Of a stretch of DNA of 41,858 nt, positions 1 through 9,258 are shown one piece after another; positions within the stretch are counted from its first letter, which is position 1, and each line of letters starts with the position of its first letter. The notes beneath the pieces are model-generated. The model did not search any database, had not been told where the DNA came from, and worked only from the letters and a program-made list of their open reading frames with translations. This stretch comes from Acidobacteriota bacterium (lineage in GTDB: Bacteria > Acidobacteriota > DATKUA01 > JAFGBY01), in the NCBI GenBank assembly GCA_016932915.1, contig JAFGBY010000122.1, positions 1 through 41,858 on the forward strand, written 5' to 3'. Position numbers and translations under genes: made by a program.

Positions 1-868
1 CTAAAACTCTGGCTTTACCCCCCTTAAAAAGCGACACAAAAATATCACAAACATTCAATAGCCTGATGCTGTCTTCTCTATCATCCACAAACCTTACATG
101 TTCATCCAATTTTAAATCTTTAATAATGATCTCAAGTTTATCCCTGTTTTTTCCATCCCCGAATAACAGGAGCGAGAAATTAGCAGTCTTCTGTTTCAAT
201 AAAAACAGAGCCCAGAGAAGGATATCAAAAGCAGAACCTTCATCCGAAATACCCTTCGAAAATAGTATTGTATCAGGATGTTGAAGGTTATATTTCTCTG
301 CAAGAGAATCCCTTTCCTTGTCGCTATCTTCGATTTCCGGAAAAACAGGAGGTCCTGAAGATAAAACTATAAGTTTGTCCGGTGAGACACCAGTTTTTTT
401 CAGGAGTAGCGCTGCTTGCGCACTTGTTGTAAATACATTTCGCGCCAGGCTTTCAATAGCCCTGAATTTAGTGAACAAACTTGCCCGGCCTCTTAACTTT
501 ATAATTTCTTTATCAAAAAGAATAAGGGAATAAGGAATTCCTGTTTTTTTTGATATGTTATATGCCGCAGAGCCAGCATACTCCCAGGAGGAAGCAATAA
601 TGTGCGAAAACTTCTCTTTTTTTACAAGCTTTGATGCTTCTTTATTAAAGCCCAACACATTGCGTAATTTAGCTCCTTCACTGCCGGTCCGTATAATTGA
701 AAAATCCACGCTTTCATCAATTTTATCGCTTCCGCTGTATTTTACCGTGACAACATCTGCTCTTAGTGTCTTGTTAATCTCGCTGGCAAGAGAATATAGA
801 TATACACCCCGAGGAGACATTGAGGGTTCAAATTCACTTGCAATAATTAAAATCGGTATTTTATTCAC
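1..868 (-). CDS. glycosyltransferase, GT4/group 1-like (partial; C-terminus beyond left edge)
   Basis: Reverse-complement reading from GTG at 868..866 stays open to the window edge: VNKIPILIIASEFEPSMSPRGVYLYSLASEINKTLRADVV...PYSLILFDKEII...TTSAQAALLLKKTGVSPDKLIVLSSGPPVFPE...TANFSLLLFGDGKNRDKLEIIIKDLKLDEHVRFVDDREDSIRLLNVCDIFVSLFKGGKARVL. GT-B-like layout. Not in the supplied ORF track because no stop lies in the window. Confidence 0.8.
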   Translation of the reverse strand, partial: MNKIPILIIASEFEPSMSPRGVYLYSLASEINKTLRADVVTVKYSGSDKIDESVDFSIIRTGSEGAKLRNVLGFNKEASKLVKKEKFSHIIASSWEYAGSAAYNISKKTGIPYSLILFDKEIIKLRGRASLFTKFRAIESLARNVFTTSAQAALLLKKTGVSPDKLIVLSSGPPVFPEIEDSDKERDSLAEKYNLQHPDTILFSKGISDEGSAFDILLWALFLLKQKTANFSLLLFGDGKNRDKLEIIIKDLKLDEHVRFVDDREDSIRLLNVCDIFVSLFKGGKARVL

Positions 869-882
869 TCTGTATTTTAATT

Positions 883-2292
883 TTAATTTCCCATCTGCAG
901 GAAGTTCAGGGAATCAATTATAATTTCTTCGTCGCTTTCCTCGACCGTTCTGAGGTCTATCAACACCTGGTCATTTTCAAGCCTTGTTATTACTGGCACC
1001 TCGCTAGCCCGAAGCCTGGTCTGTAGTTCCAATGGTTTTAATTCTTTGTGAATCAGGCTAATTAAAACAGTTTCCAGAGTTTCTTCCGGCGCTGATCCGC
1101 CCCCCACAAGGGAATAGCCCTGAATACATTCTATAGTCAAATCCTGATTAGTAATCCGTTTCATAACTGACGTAGCGCGTTTCTCGATTTCATTTTTGGA
1201 TAAACGAAGCATCCTGTATATTGGGAGTATATTTCGATATTTTCCGGTCAGGTAGCTTTTGAAAGCTTCTTCAAGAATAAGATAAGTCAGTTTATCAACA
1301 CGAAGCGCACGCAACAGCTGATTTTGCCTGATCTGTTTTATATATTCAGGTTTACCAATAATTACCCCTGCCTGGCAGGCACCGAATAGTTTATCACCAC
1401 TAAAAGTAATAACCGGGACACCGCTCCTGGTAAGCTTATGAAGATCAGGTTCATCAGAAAACGCTATCTCATCCGGCGTAAACATATTCCCGCTGCCCAT
1501 ATCATGAACGAGGGGAAGATTAGCGCTCTCTGCAAGCCCAACGAGATCCCATGGAGGAATACTTAAAGTAAAACCGGAAATCTTGTAATTGCTCGGATGT
1601 ACAGTCATAAGCATTCCGGTTTTGCCGCTAATTGCGTTTTTATAATCGTTTATTCCTGTTTTATTTGTAGTACCGACTTCCTTAAGAATAGCCCCACTTT
1701 TCTGCATGACTTCAGGTATCCTGAAAGATCCGCCGATTTCCACCAACTCACCGCGTGATATAACAACTTCCTTTCCTAATGCAAAAGTGTTCAGGATAAG
1801 TAAAACCGCAGCAGCATTATTATTAACAATAACTGATTGATACCCGGGAAATAGCAATTCAATATACCTATCGAGTATAATATCGCGTTTTGACCTTTTT
1901 CCTGATTCAAGATCGAACTCAAGATTCAGGTACCCCGTAGCAAGATCATCAATTTTTTCCAGGAACTCATGTGGAATCGGTGAACGGCCCAGGTTTGTAT
2001 GCAAAATGACTCCAGTACCGTTTATAACTTTTTTCAGATACGAGTTCAGTTTTTTGTCTATTTCTGTTATCAGTTTCTCCTCCAGGTCAGCAAAGTCCTG
2101 GGTTAGCTCTGTAACCTCTCTATAGAATCCATCGTTCACCTTTTTTCGGAATTCATCAAGGATTATAGATAGTGAACTTTTAATGAAATCCCTGTCATAA
2201 ACCCTTAGATATTTCTGAATCCATTCATTTTTCAGAAGTTTATCTACAGAAGGTATTTCACGGAATAATTTATTTGTTAGATCATTATTCAT
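883..2292 (-). CDS. selA: L-seryl-tRNA(Sec) selenium transferase
   Basis: 469 aa; INGTGVILHTNLGRSP, NNNAAAVLLILNTFA, ELVEIGGSFRIPEVM, LKEVGTTNKT, SGDKLFGACQAGVIIG are characteristic SelA motifs. Confidence 0.95.
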   Translation of the reverse strand: MNNDLTNKLFREIPSVDKLLKNEWIQKYLRVYDRDFIKSSLSIILDEFRKKVNDGFYREVTELTQDFADLEEKLITEIDKKLNSYLKKVINGTGVILHTNLGRSPIPHEFLEKIDDLATGYLNLEFDLESGKRSKRDIILDRYIELLFPGYQSVIVNNNAAAVLLILNTFALGKEVVISRGELVEIGGSFRIPEVMQKSGAILKEVGTTNKTGINDYKNAISGKTGMLMTVHPSNYKISGFTLSIPPWDLVGLAESANLPLVHDMGSGNMFTPDEIAFSDEPDLHKLTRSGVPVITFSGDKLFGACQAGVIIGKPEYIKQIRQNQLLRALRVDKLTYLILEEAFKSYLTGKYRNILPIYRMLRLSKNEIEKRATSVMKRITNQDLTIECIQGYSLVGGGSAPEETLETVLISLIHKELKPLELQTRLRASEVPVITRLENDQVLIDLRTVEESDEEIIIDSLNFLQMGN

Positions 2293-2302
2293 AAAACTGT
2301 CT

Positions 2303-2337
2303 TTGACCGTAATCCACCTATTTGTTATATTTAGGTG
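2303..2337 (+). promoter_or_regulatory. putative sigma70 promoter with overlapping operator-like dyad
   Basis: TTGACC (2303-2308), 17 nt spacer, TATATT (2326-2331); inverted repeat CACCTA(2315-2320)...TAGGTG(2332-2337) spans the -10. Confidence 0.45.
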
Positions 2338-2352
2338 AAACTAGGATAATTC

Positions 2353-2736
2353 ATGATTAAGAAAAAAGCAAAAACTGAAGATCAATTGCCTCCAATTGTA
2401 CCTGTGGAAATTGAACAAGATCTTTATGAAAACATGAAAAATACCTTCGGGTTTAATACTGGAGGTGAGTACACAATTTCCCTGGAGATCGGAATAGAAG
2501 ACAGCGATAATTTCAACAGGCTTATGGATATGATCCGCGACCACGACCGCAAGCAAATAATCAAACGGTACGGAAAAGAATGTTACTACATAACTTATAA
2601 CCTTAAGCAACTCAAAGAGATGATGAACCTTTACTATGCGATGCAATCCCTGAACTATAAAGAGATGTATATTAATCACCTGAAACTGCCATATGCGCAC
2701 AGCTTATGGATTCAGTTGTTCCAATTAATGGCTTAG
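2353..2736 (+). CDS. uncharacterised small protein (127 aa)
   Basis: Complete ORF with promoter-like sequence upstream and tight spacing to the next gene; no family recognised. Confidence 0.7.
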   Translation: MIKKKAKTEDQLPPIVPVEIEQDLYENMKNTFGFNTGGEYTISLEIGIEDSDNFNRLMDMIRDHDRKQIIKRYGKECYYITYNLKQLKEMMNLYYAMQSLNYKEMYINHLKLPYAHSLWIQLFQLMA

Positions 2737-2755
2737 ACCTGGAAAGTAGGTAAAA

Positions 2756-3445
2756 ATGGCAGAAGAAAAAAAGAAAAGACGCTGGCTTCGTGTAATCCTC
2801 AGTTTGCCTCTGGTTTTCGTACTTTTTATGCTTTTAATGTATTTTATAAAACCCGCATTTATTACAGACTTTCTTCATATCGGAATCGACAGAGATGCAA
2901 TTAAGCTCAGAGAAGAAAAATTGACTCCACGAGAAAAAGTTATGAACAAATGGCATGAACTGGAACAAGAAAGAAATAAAACCGGGTATTATCCTGCGTT
3001 TACTTTTGATTCTCAGGAACTCCAGATTTTTGTCCAGGAGAGATATAAACACGCCCTTACTGAGGAAATCCGTGGTGTTGAAACCAGTCTGTCTGGAGAT
3101 AAAATTATACTCCGGCTGAAATTAAATCTATCTAAGTATGAATCCGAGATCCGTGAATCATCAACGCCGGAATTGGCAAAGATGTTAAAAGAAGATATCG
3201 TTTTGTCCGCAAAGGGAAGCGTCAATGCTATAAAACAAGGTAAAGTATATGTCTCCATCGATTCTGTTCATTTCGGGTTCATCCCTGTGCCAGTAAGCCT
3301 TATCGAGAAAATAGTAAATGCAGATAAAAATGTTAAAAAATACGGCAGAAAATTCGATTATACAGCATATCCATTACCTAAAGGAATCCGGTCTCTTGTA
3401 ATAAAAGATTCAATTTTATATGTTAATCAATCTATCAACCGGTAA
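2756..3445 (+). CDS. membrane-anchored extracytoplasmic protein of unknown function (229 aa)
   Basis: N-terminal KKKRR followed by one TM segment (VILSLPLVFVLFMLLMYFI), then a soluble alpha/beta domain with GKVYVSIDSVHFGFIPVPVSLIEKIV, vaguely reminiscent of YpmS/DUF2140-like or TULIP-like proteins. Confidence 0.7.
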   Translation: MAEEKKKRRWLRVILSLPLVFVLFMLLMYFIKPAFITDFLHIGIDRDAIKLREEKLTPREKVMNKWHELEQERNKTGYYPAFTFDSQELQIFVQERYKHALTEEIRGVETSLSGDKIILRLKLNLSKYESEIRESSTPELAKMLKEDIVLSAKGSVNAIKQGKVYVSIDSVHFGFIPVPVSLIEKIVNADKNVKKYGRKFDYTAYPLPKGIRSLVIKDSILYVNQSINR

Positions 3446-3561
3446 TACAACGTGAATTTAACACTTCACAGAAGACACCTTCGAATTCAAATAATGGGAT
3501 ATATCATCTCCGGTTTACTGAATAAAACAGTCTGTTATAATGCCCTCGGAGTGATAACCCG

Positions 3562-6372
3562 ATGAAAATTTTTGACAGGTATATAATAGCTGAACTTTTC
3601 CCATTTACTCTGGTGGGGCTGGCTGTTATTTCCTTTATTATTTTAATCAATCAAATCGTGGTATTGGCAGGATTCCTCATCAGGAATTCGGTTTCCATCT
3701 GGGTACTCCTTAAAATTATTTTCAACCTGATACCTTCAGCGATAATCTTCGGTATTCCGATGTCGATTCTAGTCGGGACAATCCTTGCAATAGGCAGATT
3801 ATCCGCCGAGAGCGAAATCACCGCGTTCAGGGCTTGCGGTATCAATATCATCAAATTTATAAAACCTATCCTTATTTTTACAATTTTCGCTTTCATCATG
3901 GATATTTTAGTATCTGTATACTGGCTGCCGGATTCTAACGATAAGCTGGTAAAATTATACCGTCAGATTATCGCTTCCCGAACGATCACAGGCCAGGTGA
4001 AGCCTAGAGTATTTTTCGAGCGTATTTCCAATAAGGTACTATACATTACCCAGACCCAGAACAATAACAGGGTTTGGAAAGACGTAATAATTTTTGATAC
4101 TTCCAAAGCTTATGAACCGAGCCTTATAATGGCAAAAAAAGGTGTCCCACACGATGAGGATGCTGAAAAAGGCTTAATGCTAACCCTTGAAGATGCTACT
4201 ATTTATGACATCAACCTGAACGACCCGATAAAAAAATCAAGAATGAGCCGAACGCCTTCAATGTTGATACAACTCGCCGAACAGAAGAAATTTCACAACC
4301 TTGCGATACAGAGAGCAAAAAGCGACCGGGCGATGAACATCAAACAGCTACAGGAAAGCGTAAAACAAACTTTTAAACAGAATCAAATAATCTTTCATTT
4401 TTATAATCATACAGAAGAATTAAAAACCCTGGCTGTTACCTTGACAATCAAGGACAAAGAAAACGAAAAGGATTATACTTCCAGTTTCAAACTGGCTCCG
4501 AATTCGATGGATAAATATAGCCTCTATTTCACCCTGCCGAAGAAAAAAAATCTACAATCAATGAGTTTAAAGGTAGTATCTCGCAAAGCAAATGGCATAG
4601 ATGATAATATTTATAACGGCACTATGACCGGGGATAAAATCAGGGAGATGGTCAATCGAAATGAAGCAGTCATTTCACATAATAACGCCTTCACATATGT
4701 TTTTCCTGACGCAAAGGGTAACAAAGATATATCTATCTCACAGGTCAAAATAAAAAATATTCAGTTCAGAAGACCTCATGAGAAATACCTGGTAGAAATT
4801 CATAAGAAATTTTCAATCCCCTTCTCCTGCCTGATCTTCGGACTGCTTGGACTTCCGCTCGGTATTACATCGAGGAGAGCGGGTAAATCTTTTGGTTATG
4901 TAACAAGTGTATTGATATTTACCTCTTATTGGTACCTCCTGATCAATGCCGAGATATGGGGTGATAAAGGTAAAGTATCACCATTTCTGGGCGCCTGGTT
5001 TGCTAATTTTATATTCCTTGCATTTGCAGTGATCCTGCTTATTCGGATGGGAAAACCGACAAAAGGAAAAGTCGGAGAACTTTTTAATATATGTATTACA
5101 TCGATTAAGAATTTCTCTCAAAAATACTTATCCCAGCTGAAAAAATCTGTATTCAGTAAAAAGGAAAAATCCAGCGCCTCTGTAAACAAGCAACAAAGCA
5201 CATCTTCCAGCATATGGCAAAACAGACAAGGGACACGAGTTGTGCTCCAGATCCCAAGATATTATTTCCGATTCCCTAATATCCTCGATAGGTATATTAT
5301 TAAAACATTCATTAAACTCTTTCTGATGTCCCTCCTGGTCCTATACATAATCTCTATGATTATCCAGTTCACGGAAATTAATGACGATTTTCAGGCAAAG
5401 AAATCTTCCTATACACTGCTGTGGGATTATTATAAATACCGATTACCTAGCACAATGTTGATGCTAATACCAATCTCATCATTAATTGCAACCCTTGCTA
5501 CATTCGGAGTACTTTCGAGAAATAACGAGACAATTGCGATGAAAGCGGCAGGCGTGAGCCAATACCGAATGGCGTTATCCATCATCGTACTAGCAATCAT
5601 TTTTAGTGGAATAACATATAATATAAATGAGAATGTAATTCCTCAATCAAAGATAAAATTTGATGAAGTTGAAAGAAAGATTAAAAAACTGGAAACTCAG
5701 ACAATTGAACAGCCGAGGCGTCAATTCCTTTTCGGGGAGTCAAAAGGAGATAATGTAAGCCGGATTTATTATTTCTATCGTTACAACGAGCAGGAAAAAA
5801 CATTTGATGATATCTCCTATTACGATTACAACAGGGAAACAATGACCCTGGTTCAGCGTCTGGCTGCAAAATCATCTGAGTGGGAAGATCATTATAAGGG
5901 ATGGTTGTTCCGTGACGGTTGGATACAAAAATATACTCCTCAGGGTTTTATGACCGAAGAATTCCAGAACCGGATTCAGAGACTCGATGAAACGCCGGAT
6001 TACTTTAAAAAGACCTGGAGAAGGCCTGATCAGATGGATTACCAGGAATTAAAAAAACTCATTAGCGAGATTAAATCCAAGGGGCTTGATCCGGTTTATG
6101 AACAGGTAAATCTCCACTGGAAAATGGCTTATGCTCTTGTTACATTTGTGGTTGTAATGATAGGGATACCTTTCAGTTTCAGGATGGATAATAAGGGATC
6201 CCTGGCAGGAATTTTCATCGCGCTGGTTATCATCCTGATTTTCTACCCGATGACAAATATATTTAGACATCTTGGATACTCCGGAGTTCTCCCCCCTACC
6301 CTTGCGGCGTGGGCAGGAAACCTGATTTTTGTACTAGTGGGTCTGATTTTTCTTACAAGAATGAGGACGTAA
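3562..6372 (+). CDS. LptF-LptG fusion: LPS export ABC transporter permease, two YjgP/YjgQ units in one polypeptide
   Basis: 936 aa. First unit MKIFDRYIIAELFPFTLVGLAVISFI...EIHKKFSIPFSCLIFGLLGLPLGI; second unit NILDRYIIKTFIKLFLMSLLVLYIISMIIQF...NLHWKMAYALVTFVVVMIGIPFSFR. Basic/Ser-rich linker (KKSVFSKKEKSSASVNKQQSTSSS) between them. Confidence 0.93.
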   Translation: MKIFDRYIIAELFPFTLVGLAVISFIILINQIVVLAGFLIRNSVSIWVLLKIIFNLIPSAIIFGIPMSILVGTILAIGRLSAESEITAFRACGINIIKFIKPILIFTIFAFIMDILVSVYWLPDSNDKLVKLYRQIIASRTITGQVKPRVFFERISNKVLYITQTQNNNRVWKDVIIFDTSKAYEPSLIMAKKGVPHDEDAEKGLMLTLEDATIYDINLNDPIKKSRMSRTPSMLIQLAEQKKFHNLAIQRAKSDRAMNIKQLQESVKQTFKQNQIIFHFYNHTEELKTLAVTLTIKDKENEKDYTSSFKLAPNSMDKYSLYFTLPKKKNLQSMSLKVVSRKANGIDDNIYNGTMTGDKIREMVNRNEAVISHNNAFTYVFPDAKGNKDISISQVKIKNIQFRRPHEKYLVEIHKKFSIPFSCLIFGLLGLPLGITSRRAGKSFGYVTSVLIFTSYWYLLINAEIWGDKGKVSPFLGAWFANFIFLAFAVILLIRMGKPTKGKVGELFNICITSIKNFSQKYLSQLKKSVFSKKEKSSASVNKQQSTSSSIWQNRQGTRVVLQIPRYYFRFPNILDRYIIKTFIKLFLMSLLVLYIISMIIQFTEINDDFQAKKSSYTLLWDYYKYRLPSTMLMLIPISSLIATLATFGVLSRNNETIAMKAAGVSQYRMALSIIVLAIIFSGITYNINENVIPQSKIKFDEVERKIKKLETQTIEQPRRQFLFGESKGDNVSRIYYFYRYNEQEKTFDDISYYDYNRETMTLVQRLAAKSSEWEDHYKGWLFRDGWIQKYTPQGFMTEEFQNRIQRLDETPDYFKKTWRRPDQMDYQELKKLISEIKSKGLDPVYEQVNLHWKMAYALVTFVVVMIGIPFSFRMDNKGSLAGIFIALVIILIFYPMTNIFRHLGYSGVLPPTLAAWAGNLIFVLVGLIFLTRMRT

Positions 6373-6379
6373 AATCATC

Positions 6380-7471
6380 ATGGCAAACATAAAAAGAATT
6401 GGAGTTTTTACCGGGGGAGGTGACGCCCCCGGGCTGAATGCCGTTATCAGGGCAGTGACAAAAAAAGCAATAATAAAATACGGATGGAAAGTACTGGGAA
6501 TCGGTCAGAGCACAATGGGATTTCTGCAACCGGAAAAAAACGTTTGGTTGGATTATAAATCGGTAAGCGGTATCCTTCCCAAGGGTGGTACAATACTGGG
6601 TACTACCAATAAAGGTGATCCATTTAATTTCCCTGTTGAGGAAGACGGTAAAATTGTTCTGAAAGATGTCTCCCAGATCATTGTCGATAAAATCCATGAA
6701 TATAAACTGGATGGTATCATTGCTATCGGTGGTGATGGGACGATGAGGATTGCATATAAATTCTATAAAATGGGTATTCCCATAGTTGGAGTCCCGAAAA
6801 CTATAGACAACGACCTACTTATCACGGATGCTACTTTCGGATTCGAAACCGCGGTTAATATAGTCATGGAAGCACTTGACAACCTTCATTCAATCGCTGA
6901 AAGCCGTGACCGGGTTGTAATAGTAGAAGTTATGGGTCGTGATGCGGGCTGGATTGCGCTCCATGCAGGAGTCGCAGGTGGAGCGGATGTTATACTGATA
7001 CCTGAAATTCCATATCATCTGAAATCGGTTATAAGAAAAATCGATGAGCGGCGAGGATACGGAGCTAACTTTACAGTGATAATCATTGCTGAGGGAGCAG
7101 TATCTGCAGGGGGAGAAACATCTTATCTGGAAGAGAAAGCAGCCGGTGGTATGAAGCGTTATGGCGGAGCAGGCGCATTACTAAAACAGAACCTGGAACG
7201 ATTTATTGATTCTGAAGTAATATTGACTGTACTTGGCCACATCCAGAGGGGAGGCACACCCTGTTCTTATGACCGTGTTCTTGCAACGCGTTTCGGTTCC
7301 GCTGCAGCTGACCTGATGGCAGAAGAGAAATTCGGCCATATTGTCTGCCTCAAAGGCACACAGATTTCCAGCGCCCCGATGATCGATGCTGCCAGTGGCC
7401 AAAAATTCGTGCCAATGGATTATGACCTTCTGGAAGCGGCAAGATCAATTGGCATTTCACTTGGTGATTAA
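6380..7471 (+). CDS. pfkA: 6-phosphofructokinase
   Basis: GVFTGGGDAPGLNAVIRA, AIGGDGTMRIAYKF, GVPKTIDNDL, VEVMGRDAGWIALHAG, GHIQRGG. Confidence 0.95.
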   Translation: MANIKRIGVFTGGGDAPGLNAVIRAVTKKAIIKYGWKVLGIGQSTMGFLQPEKNVWLDYKSVSGILPKGGTILGTTNKGDPFNFPVEEDGKIVLKDVSQIIVDKIHEYKLDGIIAIGGDGTMRIAYKFYKMGIPIVGVPKTIDNDLLITDATFGFETAVNIVMEALDNLHSIAESRDRVVIVEVMGRDAGWIALHAGVAGGADVILIPEIPYHLKSVIRKIDERRGYGANFTVIIIAEGAVSAGGETSYLEEKAAGGMKRYGGAGALLKQNLERFIDSEVILTVLGHIQRGGTPCSYDRVLATRFGSAAADLMAEEKFGHIVCLKGTQISSAPMIDAASGQKFVPMDYDLLEAARSIGISLGD

Positions 7472-7476
7472 TCATC

Positions 7477-8367
7477 ATGAACCTGGACTCACTATTCATA
7501 GGCACAGCAGGATGGAGTTATAAAGACTGGCTGGGTTATTTCTATCCGGATAAAATGCCGGGATCTATTGATAAACTTACTTATTACACCGATTATTTCG
7601 ATTGTGTGGAGATAAATTCAAGTTTCTATTACATTCCACCTCTTCGAAACGTTGAAGGTTGGATACGAAAGGTTGAACCAAATCCACGTTTCAAATTTGT
7701 TCTCAAACTCTGGCAGGGGTTTACTCACCATACTGAGTACCCATCAGCATCCGATACAGCATCCTTTAAAGCAGCGGCATCAATCCTTTCAGATTCCAGT
7801 AAACTTGGAGCGATACTTATCCAATTTCCATGGTCTTTTAAAAAAACGGATGAAAACATAAATCGCATTAAAACAATCACTGATGATTTAAATGAATTTA
7901 AGCTTGTATTGGAAATAAGACACGGCTCCTGGAATGAAAGCGGTTTTTATGATTTTCTCTCTAAAAACAGTATTGGATTTTGTAATATCGATCAACCGGT
8001 AATTGGAAGTTCAATTGCCCCCAGTGAGACTGTAACCTCCGATATTGGTTACGCACGCTTACATGGGAGAAATTATGATAAATGGTTTTCTTCTGATGAA
8101 GATTCTTCGGCAAGGTATAACTATCTGTATAAAGACAATGAAATAGATGAATGGGTTGAAAGAATAAAAAAGATAATTAAAAAAGATGCGGATACGTTTG
8201 TAATAACAAACAATCACTGGCAGGGAAAAGCTGCACATACCGCTCTTAAAATAAAACAGAAGATAAAATCCCAGAGAGTAAAAGTGCCAGAAAGCCTGAA
8301 GGAAAAATATTCCGACCTGGAAGAAATCTCAATTCCAGTGAAAAACAGTCAATCCAGCCTGTTATAA
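7477..8367 (+). CDS. DUF72 domain protein (YecE-like)
   Basis: IGTAGWSYKDWLGYFYP, DYFDCVEINSSFYYIP, LEIRHGSW, YARLHGRN, FVITNNHWQGKA. Confidence 0.9.
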   Translation: MNLDSLFIGTAGWSYKDWLGYFYPDKMPGSIDKLTYYTDYFDCVEINSSFYYIPPLRNVEGWIRKVEPNPRFKFVLKLWQGFTHHTEYPSASDTASFKAAASILSDSSKLGAILIQFPWSFKKTDENINRIKTITDDLNEFKLVLEIRHGSWNESGFYDFLSKNSIGFCNIDQPVIGSSIAPSETVTSDIGYARLHGRNYDKWFSSDEDSSARYNYLYKDNEIDEWVERIKKIIKKDADTFVITNNHWQGKAAHTALKIKQKIKSQRVKVPESLKEKYSDLEEISIPVKNSQSSLL

Positions 8368-8377
8368 AGGAACATTC

Positions 8378-9250
8378 ATGCTTAAATACCGCTCGTACGC
8401 AAAAATAAACCTGGATTTAAAAATTCTACGAAAACGAGATGACGGATACCATGATATATCGACAATCTTTCAGACAATTTCCTTATATGATGAGTTGTTC
8501 TTTAAAGAATCAGACCAAATAATAATCAATTGTTCAAATACGGGTATACCGACAGACGAACGTAATCTGATATATAAAGCGATTAAACTGCTGGAGGATG
8601 AATCGGGCATTACCATCGGTGCTGAAATTGAATTGAACAAGAACATTCCACATGGGGGCGGGCTCGGCGGAGGAAGCAGCAACGCGGCTGTTACCCTGCT
8701 TGCGATTAACGAAATGTATTCTCTTGGCTATTCTCATGAGGAACTCACAAGATTTGGGGCTTTACTTGGATCAGATGTGCCGTTTTTTTTCGTCGGCGGG
8801 ACAGCTCACGGCACGGGAAAGGGTGAAATTTTGACCCCGATGGAGGATATCGAAGATGTTCAAATCCTTTTGGCGCTTCCAGGTTTACAAATCTCGACAG
8901 CTAAAGCCTATAAAAAGGTATCCGAACTATTGACATCAAAGGATAGAGCGAATAATATTACAACCTTTAAAGAAGGCAAGAGGACTTTGCGTTCTTTGAC
9001 AAACGACTTTGAAAAAATCCTCTTTCCTGAGTATCCTCTTCTGGAGGATATTACAAATAGATTGCAGATTCTTGGGGCGGTAAAAGCTGGGGTCACGGGG
9101 AGCGGTTCAACTCTTTTCGGATTGTTTCCTATACCACATATTATTGATGATACTGTATATGAAATGGAAACCAGTTTCCCCCAAGTCGTGTTCACAGTGA
9201 CTTTTCCATTAGATAGAGAAGAATATGGGAAATCGCTGAGAGAATATTGA
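8378..9250 (+). CDS. ispE: 4-diphosphocytidyl-2-C-methyl-D-erythritol kinase
   Basis: SYAKINLDLKILRKRDDGYHDISTIFQTI; GHMP motif IPHGGGLGGGSSNAAVTL; GVTGSGSTLFGLF. Confidence 0.95.
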   Translation: MLKYRSYAKINLDLKILRKRDDGYHDISTIFQTISLYDELFFKESDQIIINCSNTGIPTDERNLIYKAIKLLEDESGITIGAEIELNKNIPHGGGLGGGSSNAAVTLLAINEMYSLGYSHEELTRFGALLGSDVPFFFVGGTAHGTGKGEILTPMEDIEDVQILLALPGLQISTAKAYKKVSELLTSKDRANNITTFKEGKRTLRSLTNDFEKILFPEYPLLEDITNRLQILGAVKAGVTGSGSTLFGLFPIPHIIDDTVYEMETSFPQVVFTVTFPLDREEYGKSLREY

Positions 9251-9258
9251 ATTAACAT

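Noticed and set aside
66-923. Three plus-strand ORFs at the left end
   Set aside because: Shadow ORFs opposite the minus-strand glycosyltransferase and the end of selA; no family features.
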